Assembly: GCA_938014335.1 (NCBI GenBank)
Contig: CALLRP010000053.1
Coordinates: 1-56,000 of the forward strand
Reading direction: 5' to 3'
Origin: an uncultured bacterium
GTDB lineage: Bacteria > Hydrogenedentota > Hydrogenedentia > Hydrogenedentales > Hydrogenedentaceae
Length of the DNA stretch: 56,000 bases
In this document: positions 17,922 through 26,249 of the stretch, piece after piece
How positions within the stretch are numbered: position 1 is the first letter of the stretch
Layout: each line of letters starts with the position of its first letter
Program-made: the position numbers and the translations under genes
Notes under the pieces: model-generated
Told to the model about the DNA's origin: nothing
The model's database searches: none
Seen by the model: the letters and a program-made list of their open reading frames with translations, nothing else

Positions 17922-17951
17922 TTGGAGATAGAGGTAGAGTTCTGATATAAT
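17922..17951 (+). promoter_or_regulatory. Sigma70-type promoter of dapL
   Basis: TTGGAG (17922-17927) and a perfect TATAAT (17946-17951) are separated by 18 bases. The dapL ATG is 59 bases downstream of the -10. Confidence 0.55.
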
Positions 17952-18010
17952 ACTTACATAGGTACTTTGGGGAGCCACAAATAATATAAACACATAAAAG
18001 AAAGGTTATT

Positions 18011-19189
18011 ATGTTTATAGCCCAACGGTTAGAAAAAATACCACCTTATCTTTTTATGACACTAAGGAACAAGATAAATGAGGCGAAAGCCCGGGGCGTA
18101 AAGGTCATCAGTTTAGCGATTGGTGATCCAGTGGACCCTACACCCACGCCTGTTATAGATGAACTCTGCAGGACTGCTTACGACCCAGAAAATCACCGTT
18201 ATCCTACGGATGAAGAATGGGGTATGCGTTCCCTCCGTGAATCTATTGCAAATTGGTATCACCGTCGTTATGGAGTTACATTGGATGCAGGAAAAGAGAT
18301 TGTAGCACTCATTGGCTCCAAAGAAGGATGCCATCATTTTGCATTGGCAGTTGTGAATCCTGGCGATAAAGTTTTGGTAACCGACCCAGGCTATCCAGGT
18401 TATAAACCCAGCATTTGGTTTGCAGGAGGAGAACCGATACCTGTTCCGGCAACCGTGAAAACAGATTTTCTCCCTGCCTTAGCAGACATTCCCTCTGATA
18501 CAGCAAAACAAGCAAAGGCTTTCTACTTAAACTATCCTAATAATCCAACTGGGGCTATTGCCACAAAAAAGTTCCTCAACGAATTGGTAGAATTTTGTAA
18601 ATCATGGGACATTGCTGTTTGCTATGACAATCCTTACAGTGAACTGGTGTTCGAAGGGGAAAGACTGAGTTTCCTATCTGTGGAAGGAGCAAAAGATATA
18701 GGAGTAGAACTAAATTCATTATCAAAACCTTTTAACATGACAGGGTGGCGTATTGGAATGGCATGCGGAAATGCAGAAATAATAAAAGGAATTGCTACGG
18801 TTAAGGCAAATACCGATTCAGGGATTTTTAATGCTATCCAATATGCAGGTATTAAAGCACTGAATGATTGTGATGACTTTACAGAGAAAATGATTCATAT
18901 CTACCGCCAAAGACGGGAAAAACTATTATCTGCTTTGAGCACACTAAATTGGAAAATTCCTGCAAGTAAAGGGACTTTTTATCTTTGGGCACCCGTTCCA
19001 GAAGGTTTTACATCGGCACAATTTTGCGAATATATTTTTGAAAAATGTGCCATTGTTTTGGCTCCGGGCAGTGCATATGGTCAATATGGAGAAGGGTATG
19101 TTCGTTTTTCATTAACTGTGAAAGAAGAACAATTAGATGAAGCCATCGAACGGATATTACAACATCTAAAGGATATTGCTTTTAAATAA
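18011..19189 (+). CDS. dapL: LL-diaminopimelate aminotransferase (class I/II aminotransferase)
   Basis: 392 residues, the length of DapL. It is a fold-type I PLP enzyme with LPPYLF-like start (KIPPYLF), SLAIGDPVDPTP, YPNNPTGA (175-182), YDNPYSEL (205-212) and the PLP lysine K239 in NSLSKPFNMTGWRIG. DapL converts tetrahydrodipicolinate to LL-diaminopimelate in one step for lysine and peptidoglycan synthesis. Close relatives include other class I aminotransferases, so the exact substrate is inferred. The ATG has an AGAAAGG ribosome binding site and the gene has its own promoter and a likely terminator. Confidence 0.8.
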   Translation: MFIAQRLEKIPPYLFMTLRNKINEAKARGVKVISLAIGDPVDPTPTPVIDELCRTAYDPENHRYPTDEEWGMRSLRESIANWYHRRYGVTLDAGKEIVALIGSKEGCHHFALAVVNPGDKVLVTDPGYPGYKPSIWFAGGEPIPVPATVKTDFLPALADIPSDTAKQAKAFYLNYPNNPTGAIATKKFLNELVEFCKSWDIAVCYDNPYSELVFEGERLSFLSVEGAKDIGVELNSLSKPFNMTGWRIGMACGNAEIIKGIATVKANTDSGIFNAIQYAGIKALNDCDDFTEKMIHIYRQRREKLLSALSTLNWKIPASKGTFYLWAPVPEGFTSAQFCEYIFEKCAIVLAPGSAYGQYGEGYVRFSLTVKEEQLDEAIERILQHLKDIAFK

Positions 19190-19197
19190 TAGTCACC

Positions 19198-19228
19198 CGA
19201 AACGATTGCATCGTTTTGTTTAAATAAA
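19198..19228 (+). terminator. Probable intrinsic terminator after dapL
   Basis: AAACGAT (19200-19206) and ATCGTTT (19210-19216) form a perfect 7-bp stem with a 3-base loop (TGC), extended by a G-T and a C-G pair. It is followed by TTTAAATAAAT just after the dapL stop. Confidence 0.45.
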
Positions 19229-19281
19229 TCTTAGATGAAAATTGATGAGTATATATCATATACAAGAAGGTAGTATTTATT

Positions 19282-19734
19282 ATGCCTATTTTTGGTAAAG
19301 AAATACCTGAATCTCAAATATGTGTCATTCGAAAAAAGGTCACTAAATATGAGGTGTTAAACACACTCATAGATGCCTTAATAAAAAATCCAGCTATTGA
19401 GAAAGCTGAAGAGTTCCGTAAAGCGGTGTTTGACCGCGAAGAGATTACCAGCACAGGAATAGGGGGAGGTATTGCTATTCCCCATGTTCGTATGGATTCA
19501 GTAAAAGAAATTGTCATAGGTGTTGCCATAGTTCCCGAAGGTGTTGATTTTGATGCAATTGATAACCAACCTGTATATCTTGTGGTATTATTTGCGACAC
19601 CTAAAAGTAAAGATAAGGAATATCTCCAGCTTGTCGCTAAAGTAATGCAAGCCCTCCGTGATGAAAACCTTTATCAACGACTTATTAAATGCCAGTCTCC
19701 GTATCAGGTTGCCATTTGTTTGAACAAGAACTAA
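19282..19734 (+). CDS. PTS EIIA domain protein (PtsN/fructose type)
   Basis: 150 residues forming a single EIIA type-2 domain. The phosphorylated histidine is H68 in GGGIAIPHVR, a canonical context. ATPKSKDKEYLQLVAKV matches the conserved region following the active site. No EI, HPr or membrane EIIBC is nearby, so a regulatory (nitrogen-PTS-like) role is more likely than sugar import. AAGAAGG precedes the ATG. The gene converges on the radical SAM gene with only 12 bases between stops. Confidence 0.85.
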   Translation: MPIFGKEIPESQICVIRKKVTKYEVLNTLIDALIKNPAIEKAEEFRKAVFDREEITSTGIGGGIAIPHVRMDSVKEIVIGVAIVPEGVDFDAIDNQPVYLVVLFATPKSKDKEYLQLVAKVMQALRDENLYQRLIKCQSPYQVAICLNKN

Positions 19735-19746
19735 TCTATATGGCAT

Positions 19747-20931
19747 TTATAACATCTGACACATAAATTGATTAATTATATCATCCACATTATCACTACA
19801 AATACTATATTGTTGAATAATCTGTTCTACAATGGCTCGTTTCTGGAAGTTCATTCTGTCTGAAAGTCTTTCAAAAAGTCCGAGGCGTCTTCCAACTTGA
19901 AATACTAGTTTTTCGTACTCAGGAAGATTTATAAAATCATGTAGTACAACTAACATTTTCCCTTTCTCTTCTGGGAATTTTCCCTCAACTTCAGGTAACA
20001 AATTGAGTATATGGTCACTCTTAAGAATAGAGTTAATCCCTTCAAGATGTTCGATAAAACATACTAATTCACGAATAATTTCCTCATCTGTGCATTTCTT
20101 GAAATTACCGGAGGTCCATTCTTCAAAAAGAGGTGTGTTTGAAGGAATAGCTAAAGTACGAAGACGAATAAATGTAGGATTTATTTGGTTTAGAGCATCA
20201 GCACTTTCAAGAGCATGTTCTTTCCACAAATCCTTTCCTCCTAAACCCGGCATATAATACTCGGATAATTCAATTCCTGCTTTCATTACTTTTTGTCCTG
20301 CTTCTATGTGTTGCTCTTTTGTTACTCCTTTTTTCATAAACTTCAGAACTTTATCCGAGCCCGACTCTAACCCTATATGTATCCTGTTCAATCCATGTTC
20401 TTTTAAATGTATCATTTCATCTAACGATTTCTTATATATTGTTTGTGCCCTTGCATAACTGGTAATTCGCTGAATATGGGGAAAGCATTGTAGAAGCCTA
20501 TTTAAAACTATTAACAATTGCTCTGTAGGTAAAACGAGAGAATTCGCATCCTGGAGAAATACAGAACGCATCCCTGCAGAGTACCAATTAATTGCACTAA
20601 TAAAAGCCTGCATCTCTATCCCTGTATCTTCCAACAGAGCCTTTAATGTCGTTTTATCAACAGCATAAACATCCCCGCCAAATCTCAAATCAATTAGTGA
20701 TATGCTTCTGACTATCTGGTCGATATCCTTTAAAACATGTTCTACAGGACGAATAGAGAAATGACTACCTTTATACACAGGACAGAATGCACAGCGATTC
20801 CAGGGACAATTCCTTGTTATACGGATGAGTAAACTAAACGCTTCACTTGGAGGGCGTATCGGCCCCTGTTCAAAACCCAGATAAGGTTCTTCCTCTTTTT
20901 CTTTATTTGGGATATCGTTCTCTATTTTCAT
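19747..20931 (-). CDS. Radical SAM protein
   Basis: 394 residues. The cluster-binding motif is C42-x4-C47-x2-C50 (NCPWNRCAFC), one residue longer in the first gap than the classical CX3CX2C; TRNCPWNRCxFC variants of this type occur in the COG1032-like group. The SAM-contacting GLESGSDKVLKFMKKG segment (about 190-205) and the GxExGS feature support an active enzyme. There is no B12-binding domain. The substrate is unknown. The C-terminal 100 residues resemble the helical tail of related family members. A 2Fe-2S ferredoxin gene diverges from it 150 bases away and could be an electron donor, which is conjecture. Confidence 0.85.
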   Translation of the reverse strand: MKIENDIPNKEKEEEPYLGFEQGPIRPPSEAFSLLIRITRNCPWNRCAFCPVYKGSHFSIRPVEHVLKDIDQIVRSISLIDLRFGGDVYAVDKTTLKALLEDTGIEMQAFISAINWYSAGMRSVFLQDANSLVLPTEQLLIVLNRLLQCFPHIQRITSYARAQTIYKKSLDEMIHLKEHGLNRIHIGLESGSDKVLKFMKKGVTKEQHIEAGQKVMKAGIELSEYYMPGLGGKDLWKEHALESADALNQINPTFIRLRTLAIPSNTPLFEEWTSGNFKKCTDEEIIRELVCFIEHLEGINSILKSDHILNLLPEVEGKFPEEKGKMLVVLHDFINLPEYEKLVFQVGRRLGLFERLSDRMNFQKRAIVEQIIQQYSICSDNVDDIINQFMCQML

Positions 20932-21024
20932 TCATTTCTGACCCATAATATGTCACAAAAAGATTAACAAAAAAACCAATAAAACTTCATCCCTCCACCT
21001 CTCTATTCTGATAATCGACATATC

Positions 21025-21039
21025 CATTTCTGGTATACT
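21025..21039 (+). promoter_or_regulatory. Possible extended -10 promoter of the ferredoxin gene
   Basis: TGGTATACT at 21031-21039 gives TATACT (21034-21039) preceded by a TGn extension. It lies 43 bases before the ferredoxin ATG; no convincing -35 was seen at 17 bases. Confidence 0.35.
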
Positions 21040-21081
21040 TCTTTAATCTTGGGGACAATTTGATCGTAGGAGTTTGTAAGT

Positions 21082-21336
21082 ATGGCAAAGATTATTGCTT
21101 ATGGTAAAGAACAAGAAATTCCTGATGGTTCGCCCATTATTCACGCATGTGAAACATTAGGGGTTCCCTTTGGTTGTCGTGCAGGTCAATGCGGAACATG
21201 TGTTATTACCGTTGAAAAAGGGATGGAAAATTTAGAACCTAAAAATTATTTGGAAGAAGATATGGGCTTAGGTGATAACCAACGATTAGCATGTCAAACC
21301 CGAATTCGCTCAGGGACTGTAATAATTAGCTGGTAA
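21082..21336 (+). CDS. 2Fe-2S plant-type ferredoxin
   Basis: 84 residues. The four cluster Cys are C32, C37, C40 and C71 in the pattern C-x4-C-x2-C...C (FGCRAGQCGTCVI and LACQTRI), the signature of plant-type [2Fe-2S] ferredoxins. It carries electrons in the cytosol; the partner enzyme is unknown, though a radical SAM gene is adjacent in divergent orientation. A TAGGAG ribosome binding site precedes the ATG. The gene is followed by a probable terminator and stands alone. Confidence 0.93.
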   Translation: MAKIIAYGKEQEIPDGSPIIHACETLGVPFGCRAGQCGTCVITVEKGMENLEPKNYLEEDMGLGDNQRLACQTRIRSGTVIISW

Positions 21337-21392
21337 TAGGGGAAATAAGTCCAAAAATCTAAAAGTGTATGGTAATTTGATAAAATATCTTC

Positions 21393-21412
21393 ATAGGTTA
21401 CACCTATTTTTA
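21393..21412 (+). terminator. Probable intrinsic terminator after the ferredoxin gene
   Basis: ATAGGT (21393-21398) and ACCTAT (21402-21407) form a perfect 6-bp hairpin with a 3-base loop followed by TTTTATAAAT, 57 bases after the ferredoxin stop. Confidence 0.4.
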
Positions 21413-21913
21413 TAAATCTGTTTTATCTCTCTTTTCTTCCATTGGAACACGGCTTTTTCTATAAAAATCATTAAATAAATCAGGAAGGTGTCTAAATATT
21501 CTATTCCCATTTAAATAATAAAAGACTACAATTATAAGCAGAAATAGCCAGAAAAAAACCTTCATAGATAACAAAGTATAAATAACATTTTGATATTGAG
21601 GGACATTTTTATATAGATTAAAATCCGGACGAAGAGGCAAAAAAGCAACAAATGCTAATAAGCCGATTTGAATTGCTTTCATCATACTTTCCAATGGGGG
21701 CAAGGGCACTTCTTTGCACCGACAGTAAATAAAGTGCATATAATAACCCGTTAATATAAAGGTAATAACCCAGGGGGAATTCACCATGGCTTTCCATACC
21801 GTAACACCACTAATAACCCGCAGGAAATTGAATGTATCCTCTGGTGATGCTCCTAATGCAAAAAAGAAATACCACAATATAATGTTAAAAAACCTGAAAA
21901 TTATCTCTATCAC
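21410..21913 (-). CDS. Unknown membrane protein
   Basis: 167 residues I do not recognise. Hydrophobic segments at about 5-21, 46-62, 84-98 and 112-133 suggest three or four transmembrane helices. The C-terminus is charged (VPMEEKRDKTDL) and probably cytosolic. A CRCKE motif (64-68) lies between helices. It is divergent from the nfeD-floA operon with a 108-base shared upstream region, and nothing else indicates function. Confidence 0.6.
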   Translation of the reverse strand: MIEIIFRFFNIILWYFFFALGASPEDTFNFLRVISGVTVWKAMVNSPWVITFILTGYYMHFIYCRCKEVPLPPLESMMKAIQIGLLAFVAFLPLRPDFNLYKNVPQYQNVIYTLLSMKVFFWLFLLIIVVFYYLNGNRIFRHLPDLFNDFYRKSRVPMEEKRDKTDL

Positions 21914-22021
21914 TATTAACTTCCTTTGCTGGGTTTCTAAAATAGAAGCCTATTTTGAAGAAAAAAGAATTATAATATAATATTGTTTTGTTTTTGTATT
22001 ATAGAATTAAAGGGAAATACA

Positions 22022-23710
22022 ATGTCTAATTTTTTTGGGAAATTCTTAACGAAATATTCCGATGCGAGGATAAATATTGTTATTTGCGTCTTATTCTTTA
22101 CTGGTCTTTGCATAAATCCTTTAATCGCCACGACAGATAAAAATGAACAACCCTTCGTTGTGATTTGCCCTGCCACTGGAATGGTAGATGACGGAATGAA
22201 AGTAATTATAAAAAGAGCTATCTCCGTAGCCAATCAAGGAGCAAAAGGTTTTATTTTAGAAGTAGATACTCCGGGTGGACTTGTAGATTCCGCCGTAGAT
22301 ATAACTAATATATTATTAGAAGCCAAATGTCCCACAGTAGCATATATTAACGGAATGGGAGCTATTTCTGCCGGGGCATTAATTTCATACGCATGCAAAC
22401 ATATTGTTATGGCACCGGGTTCTAATATTGGGGCTTCCGCACCTATTATTATGGGAGAAGCACAACCTTCCGAAGATTTTAATGAAAAAACGAAATCATA
22501 TCTTCGTTCGCGTTATCGTTCTTTAGCAGAAGTAAATGGACACGACCCTCTCCTCGCAGAGGCGATGGTAGATTCTAAAATTGAGGTGTGGAGCGTCCAA
22601 ACTTCACAAAATACGTTTAAGTTCTTTCGTTCTGAAGAAGAGGCTCTGTCCGCATCAAAAAACCAGGATATACATAATAATTCAGACGAGAGTCCTCAAA
22701 CTCAAACAACACCGGGTAAAAATGATATTGTAAAATTGCCCAATTTGGTTATTCCTGTCTCTTACAAAAATTTTGGTGAGTCTATAAAAAATATCTCAAC
22801 GAATAACGGGAATAACAAAAAATCCCAATCCTTGTCTCCTAATATTAAAAAAATTTGCAGAGAAGGGGAACTTCTAACTTTGACTTCTAAGGAAGCATTA
22901 GAATATGGACTTGCCTGTACCACTGTTGAAAATATAGATGAATTACTCAAATACTTTAATTGGGACAATTATGAAAGGATTCAAATCGAACCTACATGGG
23001 GAGAAAGATTATTTAAATTTTTAGTAAACCCTATTGTTGCAGGACTTCTTCTACTGCTCGGAATAGGTGGACTTTATATGGAGATGAAAACTCCTGGATT
23101 TGGACTCCCCGGCACTATAGGATTAATTTGTTTAGCATTATTTTTCGGAGCACATCTTGTTATTGGACTTGCAAACTGGGCTGACCTACTATTACTACTT
23201 GTAGGCTTAATCTTATTGGGAATCGAAATCTTTTTGATTCCCGGCTTTGGATTAACAGGGATAGCAGGATTAATCTGTATTATATTAGGAATATATCTGT
23301 CCTTAACCCGGGTAGTAATACCCGAATATCCGTGGGATTTTGCCCGATTAGATAGGGCAGGACAGACTCTCACTATTGCATTAATCTCTTTCATGGTTCT
23401 GGTATGGCTAACATGGAAATATCTCCCTAAAACTCCTTACTTTCAGAGGGTTATGCTTACCCATACAGAAAGTGCAGAGACCGGATATACCGTTCAAAGT
23501 ACAGAAACACAACAAAAATGGATTGGCACCGTTGGAATAGCGGAAACGGTCTTGCGACCTGCAGGAAAAGGAAGATTTAAAGGAGTATCTTTGGATATTG
23601 TATCCTTGGGGGATTACATTGAAGCAGGAACTAAAATACGCATTGTTGAAGTTCAGGGGAATAGATATGTAGTTACACCAGAAAAAGAAAATAAGGAAAT
23701 GGACTCATGA
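22022..23710 (+). CDS. Long NfeD protein (ClpP-class membrane serine protease)
   Basis: 562 residues from the ATG at 22022, chosen because AAAGGGAAA precedes it; an upstream in-frame TTG at 21983 has no such site. Architecture: signal anchor (about 18-36), a ClpP-class protease domain (about 45-190) with EVDTPGGLVDSAV and catalytic Ser116 in GMGAISAGAL, a polar low-complexity insert (about 200-290), four or five transmembrane helices (about 335-480) and a C-terminal OB-fold NfeD domain (about 490-555). Family members cleave membrane proteins and act with stomatin/flotillin partners. Genes for a second NfeD and FloA follow in the same operon. The first downstream gene overlaps by 4 bases (ATGA). 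Confidence 0.9.
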   Translation: MSNFFGKFLTKYSDARINIVICVLFFTGLCINPLIATTDKNEQPFVVICPATGMVDDGMKVIIKRAISVANQGAKGFILEVDTPGGLVDSAVDITNILLEAKCPTVAYINGMGAISAGALISYACKHIVMAPGSNIGASAPIIMGEAQPSEDFNEKTKSYLRSRYRSLAEVNGHDPLLAEAMVDSKIEVWSVQTSQNTFKFFRSEEEALSASKNQDIHNNSDESPQTQTTPGKNDIVKLPNLVIPVSYKNFGESIKNISTNNGNNKKSQSLSPNIKKICREGELLTLTSKEALEYGLACTTVENIDELLKYFNWDNYERIQIEPTWGERLFKFLVNPIVAGLLLLLGIGGLYMEMKTPGFGLPGTIGLICLALFFGAHLVIGLANWADLLLLLVGLILLGIEIFLIPGFGLTGIAGLICIILGIYLSLTRVVIPEYPWDFARLDRAGQTLTIALISFMVLVWLTWKYLPKTPYFQRVMLTHTESAETGYTVQSTETQQKWIGTVGIAETVLRPAGKGRFKGVSLDIVSLGDYIEAGTKIRIVEVQGNRYVVTPEKENKEMDS

Positions 23711-24021
23711 ATGAATTAAAAATTATTGTTCAGATGTTAAAACAATTATTGAAGGAAATGGAAATAGTATCTTCACAAGGGTCCGGATACTATACCTGTG
23801 TCCCTTTTGTAAAACGATATAACAAACTGTTACAGGAGTCCCAACGAATTTTTGCCCAATCAAACAATATATTGGTAATTAACACATTCGAACCATTATC
23901 TGAAATTGACCCTAAGGACCCCAGTGAAAAAAGCAAGGTTTTATTAAGCATACGGGTAGAAACTTCACAATTAATTACTTTACTCGAAACGGTTATCCAA
24001 CAGGAGGAAATTAAAAAATGA
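23707..24021 (+). CDS. Unknown small protein inserted in the nfeD operon
   Basis: 104 residues, not recognised. It is predicted helical, with amphipathic N- and C-terminal segments (LKIIVQMLKQLLKEME and VETSQLITLLETVI). Start and stop overlap both neighbours by 4 bases (ATGA), so it is firmly part of the operon and translationally coupled. No membrane segment or catalytic motif is seen. A role as an accessory of the NfeD/FloA system is inferred from position only. Confidence 0.72.
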   Translation: MNELKIIVQMLKQLLKEMEIVSSQGSGYYTCVPFVKRYNKLLQESQRIFAQSNNILVINTFEPLSEIDPKDPSEKSKVLLSIRVETSQLITLLETVIQQEEIKK

Positions 24022-24512
24022 TATGGTGGGTTTTCTTATTATTTTTGTGCGGGGTCATATTAATTCTGGCTGAATTTATAGTCCCTGGGGGAATTTGTGG
24101 AACATTCGGATTTCTCATGTTATTAGGAAGCACCGCTCTCGGAGGATATTATTACCCGGATTATCTAATATATATCATTATTTTTGAATTTTTAGGTTTT
24201 GTAGGCTCGATTGGGGCGGGGTTTTATCTGATAACCAAAACCTCTGCAGGACAAAAATTAGTGATGTCGGAAAGCCAAACAGTAGCCAAAGGATATGTTG
24301 GGATTCAGTTTGACCCTTCTTTAGTGGGGAAAATAGGAAAGGTCATTTCACCCTTGAGACCTGCTGGAATAATAGAGGTAGATGGGAAAAGAGTAGATGC
24401 GGTATCCTCAGGTATGTTTATTGAATTAGGAACATTAGTTAAAATTATAGATATACAGGGTCCACGCATCGTAGTGGAAGAATATAAAGATATCGAAAAT
24501 CCTGTATCATAA
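24018..24512 (+). CDS. Short NfeD-like membrane protein
   Basis: 164 residues. Three hydrophobic segments (about 3-23, 29-46, 50-72) are followed by a soluble beta-rich NfeD OB-fold domain (about 90-155), with VGKIGKVISPLRPAGIIEVDGKRVDAVS typical of the family. It lacks the ClpP-class protease domain, corresponding to the short NfeD type that pairs with flotillin-like proteins. Its ATG overlaps the preceding stop, and floA follows after 45 bases. Confidence 0.9.
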   Translation: MIWWVFLLFLCGVILILAEFIVPGGICGTFGFLMLLGSTALGGYYYPDYLIYIIIFEFLGFVGSIGAGFYLITKTSAGQKLVMSESQTVAKGYVGIQFDPSLVGKIGKVISPLRPAGIIEVDGKRVDAVSSGMFIELGTLVKIIDIQGPRIVVEEYKDIENPVS

Positions 24513-24557
24513 TGTATAATAGAGTTAACAAAGAAACTTAATTAAAAGGAGATAAAT

Positions 24558-25595
24558 ATGTTTAATCCAGTAATAGCAGTATTTCTATTGATTATTGTAG
24601 TAATTGCTCTCATCTTTGTAGCAGTAGTAGTGTCTTTCTTCCGTTTATGGATACGAGCTGCGTTATCCAAAGCCCATGTGTCTATCTGGAGCTTGATAGG
24701 AATGACTTTGCGCAAGGTGAATCCACAGGTGATTGTAGATAGTCGAATCATGGCGGTAAAAGCCGGATTAAATATAACAACGGATGAACTTGAAACACAT
24801 TATCTTGCTGGGGGTAATGTCCTTCGAGTAGTTCAGGCTCTTATCGCAGCGAATAAAGCCAATATCCCCTTGACCTTCCAGAAAGCAACTGCCATAGACC
24901 TTGCAGGTCGCGATGTTTTAGAAGCCGTTAAAACTTCCGTTCGTCCGAAAGTTATTGATTGTCCTGACCCAACCAAAGGACCTGCAACTGTTGCCGCTGT
25001 GGCTATGGATGGTATTCAGTTAAAAGCCAAAGCTCGTGTTACCGTTCGCACCAATATTGAACGGTTAGTTGGGGGTGCTTCAGAAGAAACCATTATTGCC
25101 CGCGTCGGGGAAGGTATTGTAACTACAATTGGTTCGGCTCCTACACATAAAAAAGTACTTGAAAATCCTGATTCTATATCAAAGACAGTTCTTGCCCGTG
25201 GATTAGATGCAGGAACTGCATTTGAAATTTTATCTATTGATATTGCCGATGTAGACGTTGGAGAGAATATAGGAGCACAATTGCAAATTGCCCAAGCAGA
25301 GGCAGACAAACAAATTGCTCAGGCACGAGCCGAAGAACGGCGGGCTATGGCTTTAGCACGCGAGGCAGAAATGCAGGCACTGGTCATGGAAATGCGTTCC
25401 AAAGTTGTAGAAGCAGAAGCCGAAATTCCTAAAGCAATTGCAGAAGCATTCCGAAGTGGAAATCTTGGTATTATGGATTACTATCGAATGAAAAATATAC
25501 TTGCAGATACTGATATGAGGGATGCTATTTCCAAATTGGCCCCTTCTCAATCGCAACCACAACCTAAAGGTCCTGATAAATCCAATCAACCTTGA
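24558..25595 (+). CDS. floA: Flotillin-like protein FloA
   Basis: 345 residues, the usual length. An N-terminal membrane segment (about 5-30) is followed by an SPFH-type domain ([22 protein letters not shown] and [15 protein letters not shown]) and a long Ala/Glu-rich coiled coil (about 245-300, [20 protein letters not shown]). FloA organises membrane microdomains and scaffolds protein complexes; in Bacillus it is encoded beside an nfeD gene, as here. A strong AAAAGGAG ribosome binding site precedes the ATG. A TATAAT at about 24516 may allow extra internal transcription. Confidence 0.95.
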   Translation: MFNPVIAVFLLIIVVIALIFVAVVVSFFRLWIRAALSKAHVSIWSLIGMTLRKVNPQVIVDSRIMAVKAGLNITTDELETHYLAGGNVLRVVQALIAANKANIPLTFQKATAIDLAGRDVLEAVKTSVRPKVIDCPDPTKGPATVAAVAMDGIQLKAKARVTVRTNIERLVGGASEETIIARVGEGIVTTIGSAPTHKKVLENPDSISKTVLARGLDAGTAFEILSIDIADVDVGENIGAQLQIAQAEADKQIAQARAEERRAMALAREAEMQALVMEMRSKVVEAEAEIPKAIAEAFRSGNLGIMDYYRMKNILADTDMRDAISKLAPSQSQPQPKGPDKSNQP

Positions 25596-25625
25596 TAGTG
25601 TAAAAAATAATAAGGTAATCTGAAT

Positions 25626-26240
25626 ATGAATTTTGACGACCTGCTTGGTTTGATAATTTTCTTGGGGATAGTCATTATCTCTTCTCTCTTACGCGGTTTA
25701 AAGGAAATGAAAAAGAAAGAACAGGAAAAATTACCTAAAACACCTACACAGCCCCAAGGAAAAGAGTTCAAGGAACCGGAAAATATTCCTAAACGGAAAA
25801 TAGTTATACGGAAAGAAACAGAACCCATATTTCCTCCCCCTGTTTTTGTTCCCATTCCCGAAACATTGGAAACAAAAGAAAACATGTCTGCAAAAAGGGA
25901 GAGAAATGAAAAACGTGTTCCCATGAAGTTAGAGAAAAATGCCGCTGATGAACACCAAGAGGGACCGAAACACAGAGAAAAACCACCCATTATAATTGAG
26001 AAAAAAGAGAAGTACACCATTAGAGTAAAGTCAAAACCTCAAAAACAAATAAAAGAAAAACCTTTTGCTGAAAGAATGCAAAAAGTAGCCGTTTCCGCTC
26101 CTATGCAGAGAGTATCTTCTTCTTATAAACCCTCTTCTTCTATCTCTCTAAAAGGGAATATAGGGAATATCCCTAAATTACAATGGGCAATCATTATGAC
26201 AGAGGTTTTAGGTCCACCCAAAGCACTTCGTAATGATTAA
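25626..26240 (+). CDS. Unknown membrane-anchored protein with conserved C-terminal tail
   Basis: 204 residues. A single hydrophobic segment (about 6-22, LGLIIFLGIVIISSLL) is followed by a long charged, Pro/Lys/Glu-rich linker that is probably disordered. The end, WAIIMTEVLGPPKALRND, resembles a short tail (AIxxSEILGPPxALR) that I associate with small membrane-anchored proteins in several bacterial groups. It closes the nfeD-floA operon, 30 bases after floA, so a role with FloA is plausible but unproven. It converges on a CorC/HlyC-type gene with a 9-base gap. Confidence 0.65.
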   Translation: MNFDDLLGLIIFLGIVIISSLLRGLKEMKKKEQEKLPKTPTQPQGKEFKEPENIPKRKIVIRKETEPIFPPPVFVPIPETLETKENMSAKRERNEKRVPMKLEKNAADEHQEGPKHREKPPIIIEKKEKYTIRVKSKPQKQIKEKPFAERMQKVAVSAPMQRVSSSYKPSSSISLKGNIGNIPKLQWAIIMTEVLGPPKALRND

Positions 26241-26249
26241 AAAATTTCA

